Source: Helianthus annuus (taxonomy: Eukaryota; Streptophyta; Magnoliopsida; Asterales; Asteraceae). Taken from it: DNA of 64,000 nt. The notes under the pieces were generated by a model that ran no database searches, was not told the origin of the DNA, and saw nothing but the letters and a program-made list of their open reading frames with translations. The position numbers and the translations under genes were made by a program. The stretch is from NCBI RefSeq assembly GCF_002127325.2, contig NC_035445.2:83220239-83284238 (forward strand). Direction: 5' to 3'. This document shows, one piece after another, positions 50,140 through 61,825 of this stretch (position 1 is the first letter of the stretch; each line of letters begins with the position of its first letter).

Positions 50140-51610
50140 TGTATCGTCATGGTCCGTATTTTATCATAACTATACTTGATCCGCTATCCCTTCAACAGGT
50201 ACATAACTTTCATTATTATTTTATTTAAACTAATGATTAGTATTATTTGATCTTTTACTCGAAAGAAATTTTCCCTTTCTTATTTTGGTTTTCAGGCTAT
50301 ACCTTTATGTATGAGTAGATTTATATAGATGAATAAGTTAGAATCCTCAACTGTTAGGCTTAAATTTTATGAAACACATTCATGGTGTGTTGTTATCAAA
50401 TTAATAGAAGATGTATTCTACTTTACGGATGGATGGTCTGAGGCCATGGATATTTCTTTATTATTTTCAATTATCTTGGTGATCGTACTTTCAAGTTCAA
50501 GCTCTTCTGTCATGATCCAAATCAAGAGTGGGGGAAACCGTTTTGTAAAATTATTCAAAATCCTTTACAAAGTCCAATGGTACGTAATTTTATTATCGAT
50601 TTTTATTTTTTTATCTCGATTTAGTAAAAACATAATACTCATAAATTTGTAATAACTGATTTTATTACAGGTTCTCCCGGATACTTTTCTTTCAAAACAT
50701 TATGATTATCCTTTACCGGATAACAAGGTTATACTTAACGTATCCAAGAATCATAAATGGGAAGTCCGTATTAGAAAGATTGGTCCAAATTATTGTTTTG
50801 CTGATGGTTGGTTTAAATTTATTGAAGATCTAAGGTTAAATCCTGGGGATATTTTGTGTTTTAAAATAAACGACGTGAAACATTTTAATATTACCATATT
50901 CAATAAACACGGTCGTCAAGTTTTGTTAAACAACACTCCTTTGATTGAGCAAGAAGATGAACATATTAGCAATGTGGAAGGTTATCGACAAGTTAGTGAC
51001 GATCCTAACTATCCTTTTTTCGCAATGACAGTAACTAATGAATTGGTATTATACTATGCTTTTTTTTTTTTTTTTTGCTAATTTTTAGTGTTTTTCATTT
51101 AATAACATTTATATATTTTTAATGTTCTTACAAAATGTAGATCCTTCCAAAATTGATTACTGACTTAAGTGGTTTAAATGAGTTTTCTGAAGTAAAGATC
51201 AAAGTTGTTAAAGGAAATACTTGGGTTAAGAATCTTCGTACACACAATATTGATGGTCAAAGAAGGTTTGTCAATCAATTTATTATCTTATTTATTATTT
51301 ATCTTTTACCGTATTTGTATATGTATTACTAACAATTTTTTTCATATTTTATCTACCATAGGTACGGTGTTATTGGATGGCATGATATACTTGAAGCCGA
51401 ACATATTTCCTTAGGTGACGATTGTTTTTTCAACTGGTCGATAACGAATTCCAAGTTATTGGTGACGAAACTCCAGCAAGCATAAGCGCTACAATAATAG
51501 ATTTTCAGTTTTTATTTAAAACCCCAAAAAACATATATCTTACAGTTACTTTTCGATCCCCCTTTATTTACGTTCGCGGTACAATGCGTTTGTTAATTTT
51601 AGTATTTTAA
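50140..51610 (+). pseudogene. B3 DNA-binding domain gene E (REM-like), broken
   Basis: Exon 1 at 50140-50199 (MYRHGPYFIITILDPLSL) ends at GTACAT. Exon 2 from 50296 has an in-frame TAG (about 50326) before MNKLESSTVRLKF, then DVFYFTDGWSEAMD. A frameshift near 50455 moves the next part (NYLGDRTFKFKLFCHD) to another frame. Exon 3 (50671-51044) is an intact B3 (KWEVRIRKIGPNYCFADGWF; LRLNPGDILCFKI). Exons at 51141-51265 and 51361-51600 hold a further B3-like part. The same multi-B3 layout as genes A and D suggests a common source. Confidence 0.6.
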
Positions 51611-51706
51611 ATTCAGATTGCCATTATAATTTTATCCGTACAGTCCGTTTATGATAACTAACATAAATCATTTATATAAGAAGTATAAACATGTCATTTT
51701 TCAACA

Positions 51707-51735
51707 CCGCGAAATTCGCGGGTATTAGCACTAGT
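51707..51735 (+). mobile_element. Helitron 3' terminus (plus orientation)
   Basis: CCGCGA-AAT-TCGCGG hairpin (51707-51721), nine-base spacer GTATTAGCA, then CTAG (51731-51734) and flanking T. This matches the canonical Helitron 3' end and has the same orientation as RPA and RepHel. Confidence 0.85.
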
Positions 51736-52880
51736 ATTTCATTCATCCCCTTAATACCCCTTTCTATACTTTTTGTTAGTATTATATTAAAAATATTATC
51801 AAATTTACAACCAAATTGATCATAACCATTGATCACAATTTATCAATGGTTGATATAGAGTTTCCGGGTTTCTGTAACTCAAGAGGGTTTCCAATTTATC
51901 CTTTCCATATATATATATATATATATATATGACACGTTTAATGGGACGGAGAGAGTATGAATCTAGCGGAAATACCAGACACGGTTATTTGGGTTACGAT
52001 GATCTCTTCTATTTTTTTTTTTTTTGCTTTTGTGTTAACATTTTAGATGTAGTTTAGCATTCTGTAGAAAAAGCATATAATTGAATACATAACGATATAT
52101 TCAACAAAATATTACATTCTCTCTTTTATTGTTCCTACTAATCGATGTGTAAAAAATTCAAATGACATGCCTGTTGTTGTTGGAACGTCGAACCTGATTC
52201 AGAGGTATTGGTCTTCAAGTTGCATTGCATGAACTCCCTCCTTTGTATTTAAAACATATGTTTGTTTATATTACCAATGTTCGCTTACAAATGTGCTGAT
52301 GATTTCCCCTTTTTAGAGATTCTTTCACTCTATTTGGTAACTTAATACAAGGTCTAGATCTGGAACCCGTTAAGGTACGAATTTTATGATGATTCATGTA
52401 TAGTCTTTTTTTTTAATTTACGAAGTTGGTTTACCTCGATCGGGTTCACAATTGTGCATTGACACTTTGCAGCCAATTGTTGGTCAAGGCTGAACCGCAG
52501 CGGCGATCACACAGTTGTAGAAAAGGTGATCAACAATGGTGTTGCGCGACGGAATAGCGAGGAGATATGGTGGTGTAGCTTCAATAGGCGAACAAATTAG
52601 AAGCTAATTGAGAAGTTAAAATGCGAGGTCATAAAGGCTTAAGAAGAGGTGATGATCACGCTACGTCATCGTCGCTTTGTTTAGAGTAAACAGCGATTCA
52701 AACTTTAAAGGTGAAATGACTTTGACGGTTGTTGGGTGAAAAATTTAATCATATGGGAATTGAAGGAAATTAGTACCGGATAAAGTCTTTTTAACCGGGT
52801 CCACTGATCTTGAATTCGGGTAAGCAACTCTTAAACATGTTTCATCATTTATTTTCGGGTTTGCTGGGTAAGCAACTCTT
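51736..52880. other. Flank of the giant Helitron, no gene recognised
   Basis: Contains an (AT)n run at 51907-51930 followed by AATGGGACGGAGAGAGTA, which resembles the CTCCCTCCGTCCC end of Stowaway-type MITEs. 52130-52380 has short exon-like pieces (e.g. ending TGGAACCCGTTAAG/GTACGA) that I cannot assign. Confidence 0.4.
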
Positions 52881-52881
52881 A

Positions 52882-53425
52882 GACCATGTGTAGTGGTTTA
52901 GCTCAATAATGCCCCCACCATGGGGCGTTTTGCGACACGTGGCAGTCCAGTCAGCATGGGGCATTATTGAGGGTTATTGCAAAAGTGCCGTAGTGGGAAT
53001 AATGCCCAATAACGCCCCTTCCAATCATATCACAATTATTTTTTTAATTAAAAACTTAAAATAGTTCATTAAATAAAAAAAATACAATACTAGAAATACA
53101 ATCAAACTTTAGGGACTGAATGTGCAAAATCACTTTCTAAAATCACTTTCTTCTCCCTTGAGACAACCTGCAACTTTCTTCCCCAAAAACCTTCAAAAAA
53201 AACCCTGCAACTTTCTTCCCCAACCTTTGCCAAAATAAAACAAATATTATACACACATGGCAAAGTTTTATTGGGCAAACAAATGAAGTTTCGGCGTGTT
53301 TCAAACAACGCGGATCCAATTTTTTTTCGAAAAAAACGCCCGAAAACGCCCCTATGTAATGGGATTTGGGCGTTTTTCGGCGTTATTTTTAATTTTTTTT
53401 TTTAAAACGCCCCACTACGGGGGGT
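52882..53425. mobile_element. PIF/Harbinger-type non-autonomous element
   Basis: Left end TTA-GACCATGTGTAGTGGTTTAG, right end AACGCCCCACTACGGGGGG-TATTA. Inside are several copies of GGGGCGTTTT and its complement (AACGCCCC). The ends are imperfect inverted repeats around GTAGTGG/CCACTAC, typical of PIF/Harbinger MITEs. It may alternatively be the terminal region of the adjacent Harbinger element. Confidence 0.5.
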
Positions 53426-54090
53426 ATTATACTGTTTCATCATTTATTTATTTTTTTTAAATAAGACATGAATTTAATCTATCTTTCATTGGCAAAACAA
53501 GACATGGATTTAATCTATTTTTCATTGGCAAAAAATTCGACGAAACGGACTTCAAAATATACAGTGCATCCATTATTTTTTTTGGAAATCATGCTTTTTT
53601 GTATAATAACAACACTGAAAAAACAAAAACAAAAAAAAAAAGACAAATAAAAATTTTCACTAGTGATACTAAACAAATTCATAATCAACTTCCCGCCACA
53701 ACGTGCGGGTTAGCGTAAACTCGTTTTAAAAAAAAAACTGGAAATTAAAAAAACATAGAAAAAAATAACAAAAATTATTCATCTTCGTCGTCTTCGTCAT
53801 CTCGTCTTCTCATCCAAGCGTGCTGGACCAAATCCGTCACTAGAGCTTAGAGCTTGGTGTGCTTGAGAGTTACGCATGTATACGGAATTTTGTATCCTTT
53901 GTTCCATATCAAGTTGTTTGGCTTTTACCAATTGCGCATCATAATCTTGACAAATCGCTTTGCCCTTGTCCTCTAGAATCATATTGTGTAAAATGAGACA
54001 ACAATACATAACACTTCTAACCTTATCCTTGAGCCATAGTCCACAAAGGTTCTTCACAAAATGCAAACGTTGTCGTAGAACACCGAATAC

Positions 54091-54648
54091 CCTTTCGATA
54101 GGGGTGCTTAACATGTCGTGTTCACAGGTTGGCGAGTTCAACCCGACTTGAACCTGAAAATTTTAGACGAACCCAAACCCAAAAAATCGTGTCATACATA
54201 TGAACCTGAACCCGACCCGAATATTTGCAGGCTGACCCGAACCCGACCCATTCAACCCGATTTTTTTATTTTTTTAAGCAAATTAATATATTAATATTAA
54301 CATCTACTACAAAAAAAAAACAAATTTATTATTACATTAAAATAATAAAATCTTATGTCAGTTTCCCTTTATAAGTTATCATTATAGCATAAAATACACA
54401 CCAAATAATTTATGACATACAACGTATTGTAAAAAAATATAAAAAGCCAGAAATGGATTAAATGAGTCAACCCGCCAACCCGACTGGGTTGACCCGAACC
54501 TGACTCGTTTAGCGAAACGGGTTCGCGTGTTCAACTTGAAACTAACACAAACCCGTTTAGACTAAACCCAAACCCGTAAATTTTGTTTTAGGTTCGTGTC
54601 GTGTTGTGTTTTCGGGTCGTGTCAGAAATTAACACCCCTACCTTTCGA
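54091..54648. mobile_element. hAT-type MITE inside the Harbinger transposase
   Basis: Element 54099-54640 (542 bp) with ends TAGGGGTG/CACCCCTA, flanked by the 8-bp direct repeat CCTTTCGA (54091-54098 and 54641-54648). The interior is rich in AACCCGACCCGAA and its complement (GGGTTCGTGTCG), with a central AT-rich part. It has no coding capacity. Confidence 0.9.
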
Positions 54649-55595
54649 TATCTTTTCTAGCCGATTCTTCAACCTTTATAAAATGAGAATGTCTTCAAAA
54701 GTTTTTACAACAAGCGTATAATCTGGATATATATCGTTAGCCAGAAAGTAGTTGTGTGGGTACTCATTTTCATTAATCTAAAAAGAAGCGATGGTTAAAT
54801 TACATGCTATGTGATCCTCAATAATAAGAAACTGCTCAAAAATGTTAATGTGATTGTTTGAACGAGGAACACCAAAAAGTGCATGCTGAATCCATAGATC
54901 GTATGACGCAACGGCTTGAAGGATGTGCGTTGGTCCTTTCTGGTCACAATGGGTATGTGCCCCTCTTCAAGCCGTTGAACAGTTTTTCCAACCCCAGTGC
55001 ATGCAATCAATGGCACCGGTCATTCCGGGTAAACTGTGTTGATCCTCATATACATCATATATATGTTGTAGATCTTTTCGTGCCAGCTATTGTAAATACT
55101 GTTCCTCGTGTAGCTCAATGACACCATTTTTTAAATATCAAATGCGAATACATATAAATACTTTAAAAACTCATCTTAAGAAAATACAAAAGTTATAAAA
55201 AAATAAGCATACCTTCAGCAAAATTTGCTAACACGTACTCGTCCCACGCGTCGCTTGTCGTACCGTATGCTAGCACTCTTAGGGAAAATGTACACTTTTC
55301 TATTGTTGGGAGTCCCATATTTCCTCTCGCGTCGGGTCTATGTTTAAAGTGGTCATACTTCGCTTCCAAATCATTGGTAATACGTAAAAATAATCGTTTA
55401 CTCATTCTAAAACAACACCTAAATTCGCGAGGTCCATAGACGGGTTGATCACAAAAATAATCACGCATTAACAACTTGTTCACAGCCTCACGGTCCCGTT
55501 CGGTTTGTTTTCTTTTAGTAATCGAACTTGGAGGTTGACTAACGTGTTGCATAAACTCTACCATGAGTTGAACCGCACTTGTAATGGCCTCCGAG

Positions 55596-56044
55596 TGTAA
55601 GATTAAATATATTATGTATTAATATTTAATCTGTAGCCATCATAATCATTTACATTATAGAGATCAAAATATATGATAACCTATTAAATAATTAGTTGGT
55701 AATTGTTGATGGACCATATTACCCTTAGTAACTAATTAGGTTTCCTCCTGGGTGCTTATATAAGGAGAATTATGTGGAGGTTAAGGGGTTACTCAGTTAC
55801 ACAATTACAAACACCCCATTAGACCATAACATCAATAAGTTCGGCCTCCTCTCCAAAACCGATATCCCTTTTCGGTTTTCTTAACCCCATCATCAGTTAG
55901 CATCCTAAGGAGGAACCAGATCACCTTGACAAAGATGTCGAATTCCATGTCGTCTTCTCTCACTGGATTCTCCTCTGCACTGTCTGCGGTGACAGGTATG
56001 ATTTATATTGTTTTCCTTCATGTATAAATAGAACTGAACCAACA
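55596..56044 (+). repeat. 5' LTR of copia element
   Basis: Starts TGTAAGATTAAATAT, ends CTGAACCAACA. GCTTATATAAGGAG near 55745-55760 is a good TATA box. Downstream it encodes a short open leader from ATG 55935 that runs into a splice donor at 55996. Confidence 0.95.
55746..55757 (+). promoter_or_regulatory. TATA box of copia LTR
   Basis: CTTATATAAGGA in the U3 part, about 180 bp before the LTR-encoded ATG; the 3' LTR has the same box at about 61987. Confidence 0.7.
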
Positions 56045-59000
56045 TGTGGTATCAGAGCATATGTTGATTAGTCAGTTCTGTTTTGTATCCATAAATCTGG
56101 AATAAAAACTGGAAAACAGGATTTGGAAAACCATAATAAAAGATTTTCGGTTTTATCATCCGAGACGTTCATCTCGGATCTGTTAAACAAATCACAGATC
56201 ATATATTGATTCGTTATAAGTGTTCCGAAATCATCAGTTTAAGAAACATGTTTAAATGTGTAAATAAATTCCAGATTTCGGATGAATGTTGAAGTATTTT
56301 TATGATTAGGGTTCATCATGTTCATGAGAAAATTCGAAAAATTCTATTATGTTTTGGAATGATTTAGGATTAATGGGTGTTTTTTCCATGTTTGATCTAA
56401 ATTTATCTTTTAATTTTATATGAAACTGTTATTAGATAAACAGTTACCATTTTTTCGAAACATGTTGATAAAATTAGATCATTTTAAAACAGGAAATAAT
56501 ATCTCATAATCCCTTAGATTTCGAATTTTCAGTTATGTTATCACAATAAACAGCTGTGACAGGAAGTTTCGAGATCATCAGATTACGACTAGAGACCATA
56601 AGGTCTCGACTCGAGACCATAAGGTCTCGACTCGAAATCATAAGGGAACAAAAGGTCTACAACTCGAGACCATAACGTGCTGACTCGAGACAAAGGTCTC
56701 GACTCGAGACCGTAACGTGATGACTCGAGACAAAGGTCTCGACTCGAGACCATAACGTCACAACTCGAGACCGTGGTTGCGACTCGAGACCATAACGTCA
56801 TAACTCGAGACCGTGGTTGCGACTCGAAACCTCATTATTTTAGGCTGTTTAACTCGAGACCGTAGTTCGATCCGCGCTAACGGGTAGTTTGCTGTTAAAT
56901 AATTGGTTTTGTAATTTTTCAGTTAAATAATCAGAATCAGATAATGTAATGTTTTACAAAACCAAAATAGCTTAACTTGCATGAGCTTCTGATGTATCAT
57001 TTCTGGCCGAAGCTGACTTGATACATCTATTTATCATTCAAGTATTACGAAAGCTATGTTAAGTGTGCATCATAAGCATGAATGTTTTAATATCTGGCCA
57101 AAGCTGATTTAATTCTTTCATGGATGGCATACTTAACAAGTGCATAACTAAAGTGATTGTTTCAATTTCTGGCCAAAGCTGATTTGTTACAACCACTTTG
57201 CACATATGCTTAAATGATTACACTTCTGGCCAAAGCTGTTTTGTCTTCATTTAAGTAGAATTTTAACTAAGTCTATTATTTTAATGTTAGTAATAGACAT
57301 TATCACAGCTTCATTATGTAAAATGGTCATTATTTTGCCTGCCTTAGTTTAACGTGCCCTTAGATCACATTAGGATTTCTTCCTTAGTATCATAACTTGC
57401 TCATCTTATTTCCACTATCAGCACCCAACTGCGGGATTCCACCTTTGACTGGTGATAACTTTGCTGCATGGAAGGATGCTCTCATGCTTACTCTCGGATT
57501 ACTTGATTTTGATTATGCTCTAAGAGAGAAAAAGCCAGCGGACCTTACCACTCAAAGTACTGCTGCTGAGCAGTTAACTCATGAAAAGTGGACTAGGTGT
57601 AACCGCATGTCTCTCATGTTTATGAAGCAATCTATAAGCAATGCAATCAGGGGAGCTATTCCTGATTCTGAAGATGCTAAAACCTACTTGGAACATGTGG
57701 AGGCGCAGTTCAAAGGGACGTCTAAGGCGCACGCTAGTACTCTTATTCTCAAGCTGGTGACAACTAAGTATGATGGGAGGAGCGGCATTCGCGAGCACAT
57801 CATGATGATGAATGACATGGCCAATAAGCTGAAGGGGCTGAAAATGGAAATCAGTGATGGTTTCCTTGTTCATTTTATCATCACTTCGCTTCCTTCATCC
57901 TTTGAAGCATTTAAGATCAACTACAACACTCAGAAGGAAAAATGGACGATGAGTGAGCTGGTCGCCATGTGCGTACAGGAGGAAGAGCGCATGAGGATGG
58001 ATCGCACTACTGATGTTGCCAACTTCACTACCTCCAACTCTAAGAAAAGGAAGAACAATTATCAGAGGAAGGATGCTTCAAAAGTCCAAAGGCCTAATCC
58101 TAATTCTAATACAAGTGCACCTTCCAGCTCTAAGAACTCCTTAGGCAGTATCCGCTGCAAGTTCTGTAAAAAGACAGGACACATGCAGAAGGAATGCCCT
58201 GACTTTAAGGAGTGGCTGGCTAAGAAAGGTAACGATTATTTTATGATACTTGAGTCCTATAATTTAAGTGTTCCTGCTAATTCTTGGTGGTTTGATTCTG
58301 GTTCTATGGTTCATGTTACCAATTCTACTCAGGGATTCCTTTCAATCCGGAAGCTGGAAAGAAACCAAAGAACGCTTAAGGTTGGGGATGATCGAGAATT
58401 AGAAGTGAAGGCCATTGGAACATTACAATTAGTTATGAAAACTGGTTTATGTATTAAACTTTATGATACCTTATATGTTCCTGAGGTAACTCGGAACCTT
58501 GTATCAGGACCAAAGTTAGACATGGACGGTTTTATTGTTTCCCATGGTCATCGCAAACTCTCTATCCATTATGATTCTGTTCTTTATGGTACTGGTGTTC
58601 TGGATGGAGGTCTCTATAGATTAGAACTAGATGATGGCTTTTCCAAATCTTTGTTGTCATATAACATTAATGAATTACTCACAAAGATGGAAGAGAAACG
58701 AGACTTAGAGACTTCATCCATGTTGTGGCATCAGCGTTTAGGCCACATTTCAAAAGAACGATTAAATCGTCTTGTGAAGGATGAAGTCTTACCTCCTCTC
58801 GATTTCTCTGATTTTGGAACATGTGTCAAATGTCTTAAAGGTAAAATGACATTAGCAAATAAGAAAGGTGCCACTAGGAGTTCTAATTTATTAGAACTCA
58901 TTCACACTGACATTAGTGGCCCCTACCAAATCGCTGGCATAACAGGACATACTTCATTTATCACCTTTATTGATGATTATTCTCGTTATATGTACTTGTA

Positions 59001-61500
59001 TCTTATTAAGGAGAAATCTGAATCTCTTACAACTTTTAAAGATTATAAGGCTGAAGTTGAAAAGCAATTAGATCGTCAGATTAAAGTTGTGAGATCAGAT
59101 AGAGGCGGTGAGTATTATGGAAGACATACTGATGTGGGTCAAGCTCCTGGTCCATTTTATGAGTTTTGTAAGGGCCAGGGGATTGTGAACCAATACACCA
59201 TGGCTGGTACACTTCAGCAGAACGGTGTCGCTGAAAGAAGAAACCGTACCCTTATGAACATGGTGCGCAGTATGTTAGCCAACACTAACTTACCATTATT
59301 CCTCTGGACTGAAGCGTTAAAAGCAGATGTTCATATACTCAATAGAGTTCCTTCTAAGTCTGTCCCTAAAACTCCTTATGAACTTTGGACAGGAAGGAAA
59401 CCGAGTCTTAAATATATGAAAGTATGGGGCTGCATTGCTGAAGCAAAACTTTACAATCCTTTCCTAAGAAAACTTGACCCCAAGACAGTCACCTGTTTCT
59501 TTATCGGGTACCCTGAGAACTCGAAGGGTTATCGTTTCTATTGTCCTTCCCATGTCACCCGTATTGTTGAAACCAAGCGTGCCGCGTTCCTAGAGGATTT
59601 CAAGGTCAGTGGGAGCAGTACCAACCCTTACGAAGATTTGCAAGAAGTACAAGACGCGGGGGGGAGAGACTCGTCGCTTACCATTACTCCGATTACTCCT
59701 CTTGTACCCAATGCAACTACTGCACCTGAAGCTACTGCACCAACTCCAAATTCACCTCCACAATCAGAACCCATTATACCTCATGACGAAGGCACATCAA
59801 ACGCTCAAAACCAAGACAACGCTGAACCCGATAATCCACTCAGGAGGTCATCCAGGCAAAGAAGGCCTCCTAATTGGGATGATTATGTTACCTACCTGAC
59901 TGAAATGGATCCCGAAAAGCTCAATGATCCTATCTCTTACAATGAAGCCATTAGCAGTGATCAGTCTTCTGAATGGAATAAAGCGATGATTGATGAGCTT
60001 GAATCCATGAAGAAAAATGATGTTTGGGATTTGGTAGAATTACCCAACGGAGTCAAACCCGTAGGATGCAAATGGGTGTTCAAAACAAAACTGGATCCGA
60101 ATGGGAACGTTGAACGCTACAAAGCGAGATTGGTTGCAAAGGGCTACACTCAGAAAGAGGGAATTGATTATCAAGAGACGTTTTCACCTGTCTCTCGTAA
60201 AGATTCATTAAGGATCGTCATGGCCCTAGTAGCTCATTTTGATTTGGAGTTACATCAGATGGACGTCAAAACCGCTTTCCTTAACGGAGATTTGGACGAA
60301 GATGTTTACATGAAACAACCTGAAGGCTTTAAACCTGAGGGTCAGGAGCATCTAGTCTGTAAGTTGAAGAAATCCATTTACGGGTTGAAACAAGCATCAT
60401 GTCAGTGGTACCTCAAGTTTGATGAAGTCATGAAGAAGCAAGGTTTTATGAAGAATCAAGTGAATCAATGCACCTACCTCAAGATGAGTGGGAGTAACTT
60501 TACTATACTTGTCCTTTATGTAGATGATATTCTATTAGCAAGTAATAGTTTAGACATGTTGCATGAGTCGAAGCGTTTACTCTCGCATAACTTCGACATG
60601 AAGGATCTCGGAGATGCTTCTTACGTCATTGGCATCGAAATTCACCGAGATAGAACCAAGGGGATCTTAGGATTGTCCCAGAAGGCTTACATAGATCGTG
60701 TCCTTACACGGTATAACATGCAACAGTGCAAACCCTCCGTCGCTCCAGTAGTTAAGGGAGATGTTTTCGGTTCATTCCAGTGTCCGACAACAGAGGTTGA
60801 GAAGGAGCAAATGAGCCAAATACCTTATGCGTCAGTAGTCGGGAGCTTGATGTATGCTCAAGTCTGTACTCGTCCAGATATCGCTTATATTGCTGGAATG
60901 CTAGGCCGTTATCAGACTAATCCTGGCCTAGATCATTGGAAAGCAGCTAAGAAGGTACTTCGATATCTGCAAGGGACGAAAGACTATAAGCTGACTTATA
61001 GAAGAAGTGATCATTTAGAAGTGGTGGGCTATTCTGATTCTGACTTTGCCAAATGCAAAGATGACAAGAAATCCACTTCGGGCTATATCTTTATGTTAGC
61101 AGGCGGCCCTATCTCTTGGAAGAGTCATAAACAACAGTTGACCACAACTTCCACAATGATGGCAGAGTACATTGCTGTTTATAACGCAACCTGTCATGGA
61201 ATGTTGCTTAGAAATCTGGTCGCTGGACTCAAGATTGTTAATTCCATTTCTAGACCATTGAAGCTTTACTGTGATAATTCAGCTGCCGTTAGTTTCTCGA
61301 ACAGTAACAGTTCGACTGGAGCTGGTTTATATCTCGATACAAAATATCTATTTGTACGTGAACGTGTTGAGGAAAATAATCTTTGTATCGAGTATATTAG
61401 TACTAAGGATATGCTTGCGGATCCGATGACTAAAGGTCTCCCTCCTAAGGTTTATGAAGAACATGTTCGGAATATGGGATTTAGTAAAGACCTTATTTGA
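55935..61500 (+). CDS. Copia Gag-Pol polyprotein, spliced from an LTR-encoded leader exon
   Basis: Exon 1 55935-55995 ([20 protein letters not shown]) ends ACAG/GTATGA. Exon 2 57422-61500 begins after TTCCACTATCAG. Joined they keep one frame (1379 aa) and put a normal copia Gag start before [18 protein letters not shown]. Without splicing, the only ATG in frame is at 57397, inside the acceptor tract. Domains: Gag, CCHC knuckle [14 protein letters not shown] (about 58155), protease with WWFDSGS (about 58288), GAG-pre-integrase (WHQRLGHIS), integrase ([24 protein letters not shown]), RT ([15 protein letters not shown] at 60517-60528) and RNase H ([23 protein letters not shown]). No stop or frameshift is seen. 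The splice is inferred from sequence. Confidence 0.85.
56047..56058 (+). other. Primer-binding site of copia element
   Basis: TGGTATCAGAGC two bases after the LTR end; complementary to initiator Met-tRNA, the usual copia primer. It lies inside the proposed intron 55996-57421. Confidence 0.95.
56583..56870. repeat. GACTCGAGACC short tandem repeat in copia leader
   Basis: About ten degenerate units of CTCGAGACCATAACGT or AAGGTCTCGACTCGAGACC, 20-38 bp each. The motif contains a palindromic CTCGAG and facing GGTCTC/GAGACC. It lies within the proposed intron, with no coding role. Confidence 0.85.
56990..57245. repeat. CTGGCCAAAGCTGATTT repeats in copia leader
   Basis: Four copies of TTCTGGCCRAAGCTGWYTTG at about 57000, 57092, 57158 and 57223, spaced 65-92 bp and each followed by T/A-rich text. 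They lie in the last third of the proposed intron. Confidence 0.8.
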
Positions 61501-61825
61501 GCATATTGTACTAGCTTATGTTTTATGATTAATGAAATTTCCTCAAGTTTGATTTTGTATGTCTGCTAGAATATGTTCAACCTGTATAATGGCATATAGA
61601 CAAATAGAAGTTACAAATCAAACAAAGGGCTTACGCGTATTTTGATCATGATGATTAGGTTTTAAATTAAGGCTATAGTATGATTAATGGGGGCCCTGAG
61701 TCGCATAATGATTCAACGGCTGTATTTTTCTGCTATAGTACTTGTTTAAGGCTAAAATGAGTGTTAACTCCTGATCAGGCTTATCTAATACTCATAGTAA
61801 ATGATTACTCGGCTAAGTGGGAGAA
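61501..61825 (+). other. Copia 3' internal region and polypurine tract
   Basis: No coding part. It ends AAGTGGGAGAA directly before the 3' LTR, a typical copia polypurine tract. Confidence 0.75.

Larger units (their letters stand above)
23140..51734 (+). mobile_element. Giant decayed autonomous-type Helitron carrying B3, RPA and RepHel genes
   Basis: Plus-strand RPA1-like (26930-29567) and RepHel (40084-46361) genes lie upstream of a canonical plus-strand Helitron 3' end (hairpin 51707-51721, CTAG 51731-51734, then T). RPA plus RepHel is the known gene set of plant Helitrons. Three B3-domain genes (23854-25692, 46802-48756, 50140-51610) lie between or beside them, the last only about 120 bp from the 3' end. 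A later gypsy insertion adds about 9.5 kb. The left coordinate is approximate: I could not identify the 5' TC terminus, and the left B3 gene may lie outside the element. Confidence 0.6.

Noticed and set aside
53690..53725. Possible third Helitron 3' end: CCCGCCACAACGTGCGGG followed by TTAGCGTAAACTCG
   Set aside because: The hairpin has a bulge and the terminal motif is CTCG, not CTRR; no associated body was found. At best a degenerate end.
56583..56870. CRISPR-like array
   Set aside because: Units are degenerate, spacing is irregular, and the setting is a plant retrotransposon leader.
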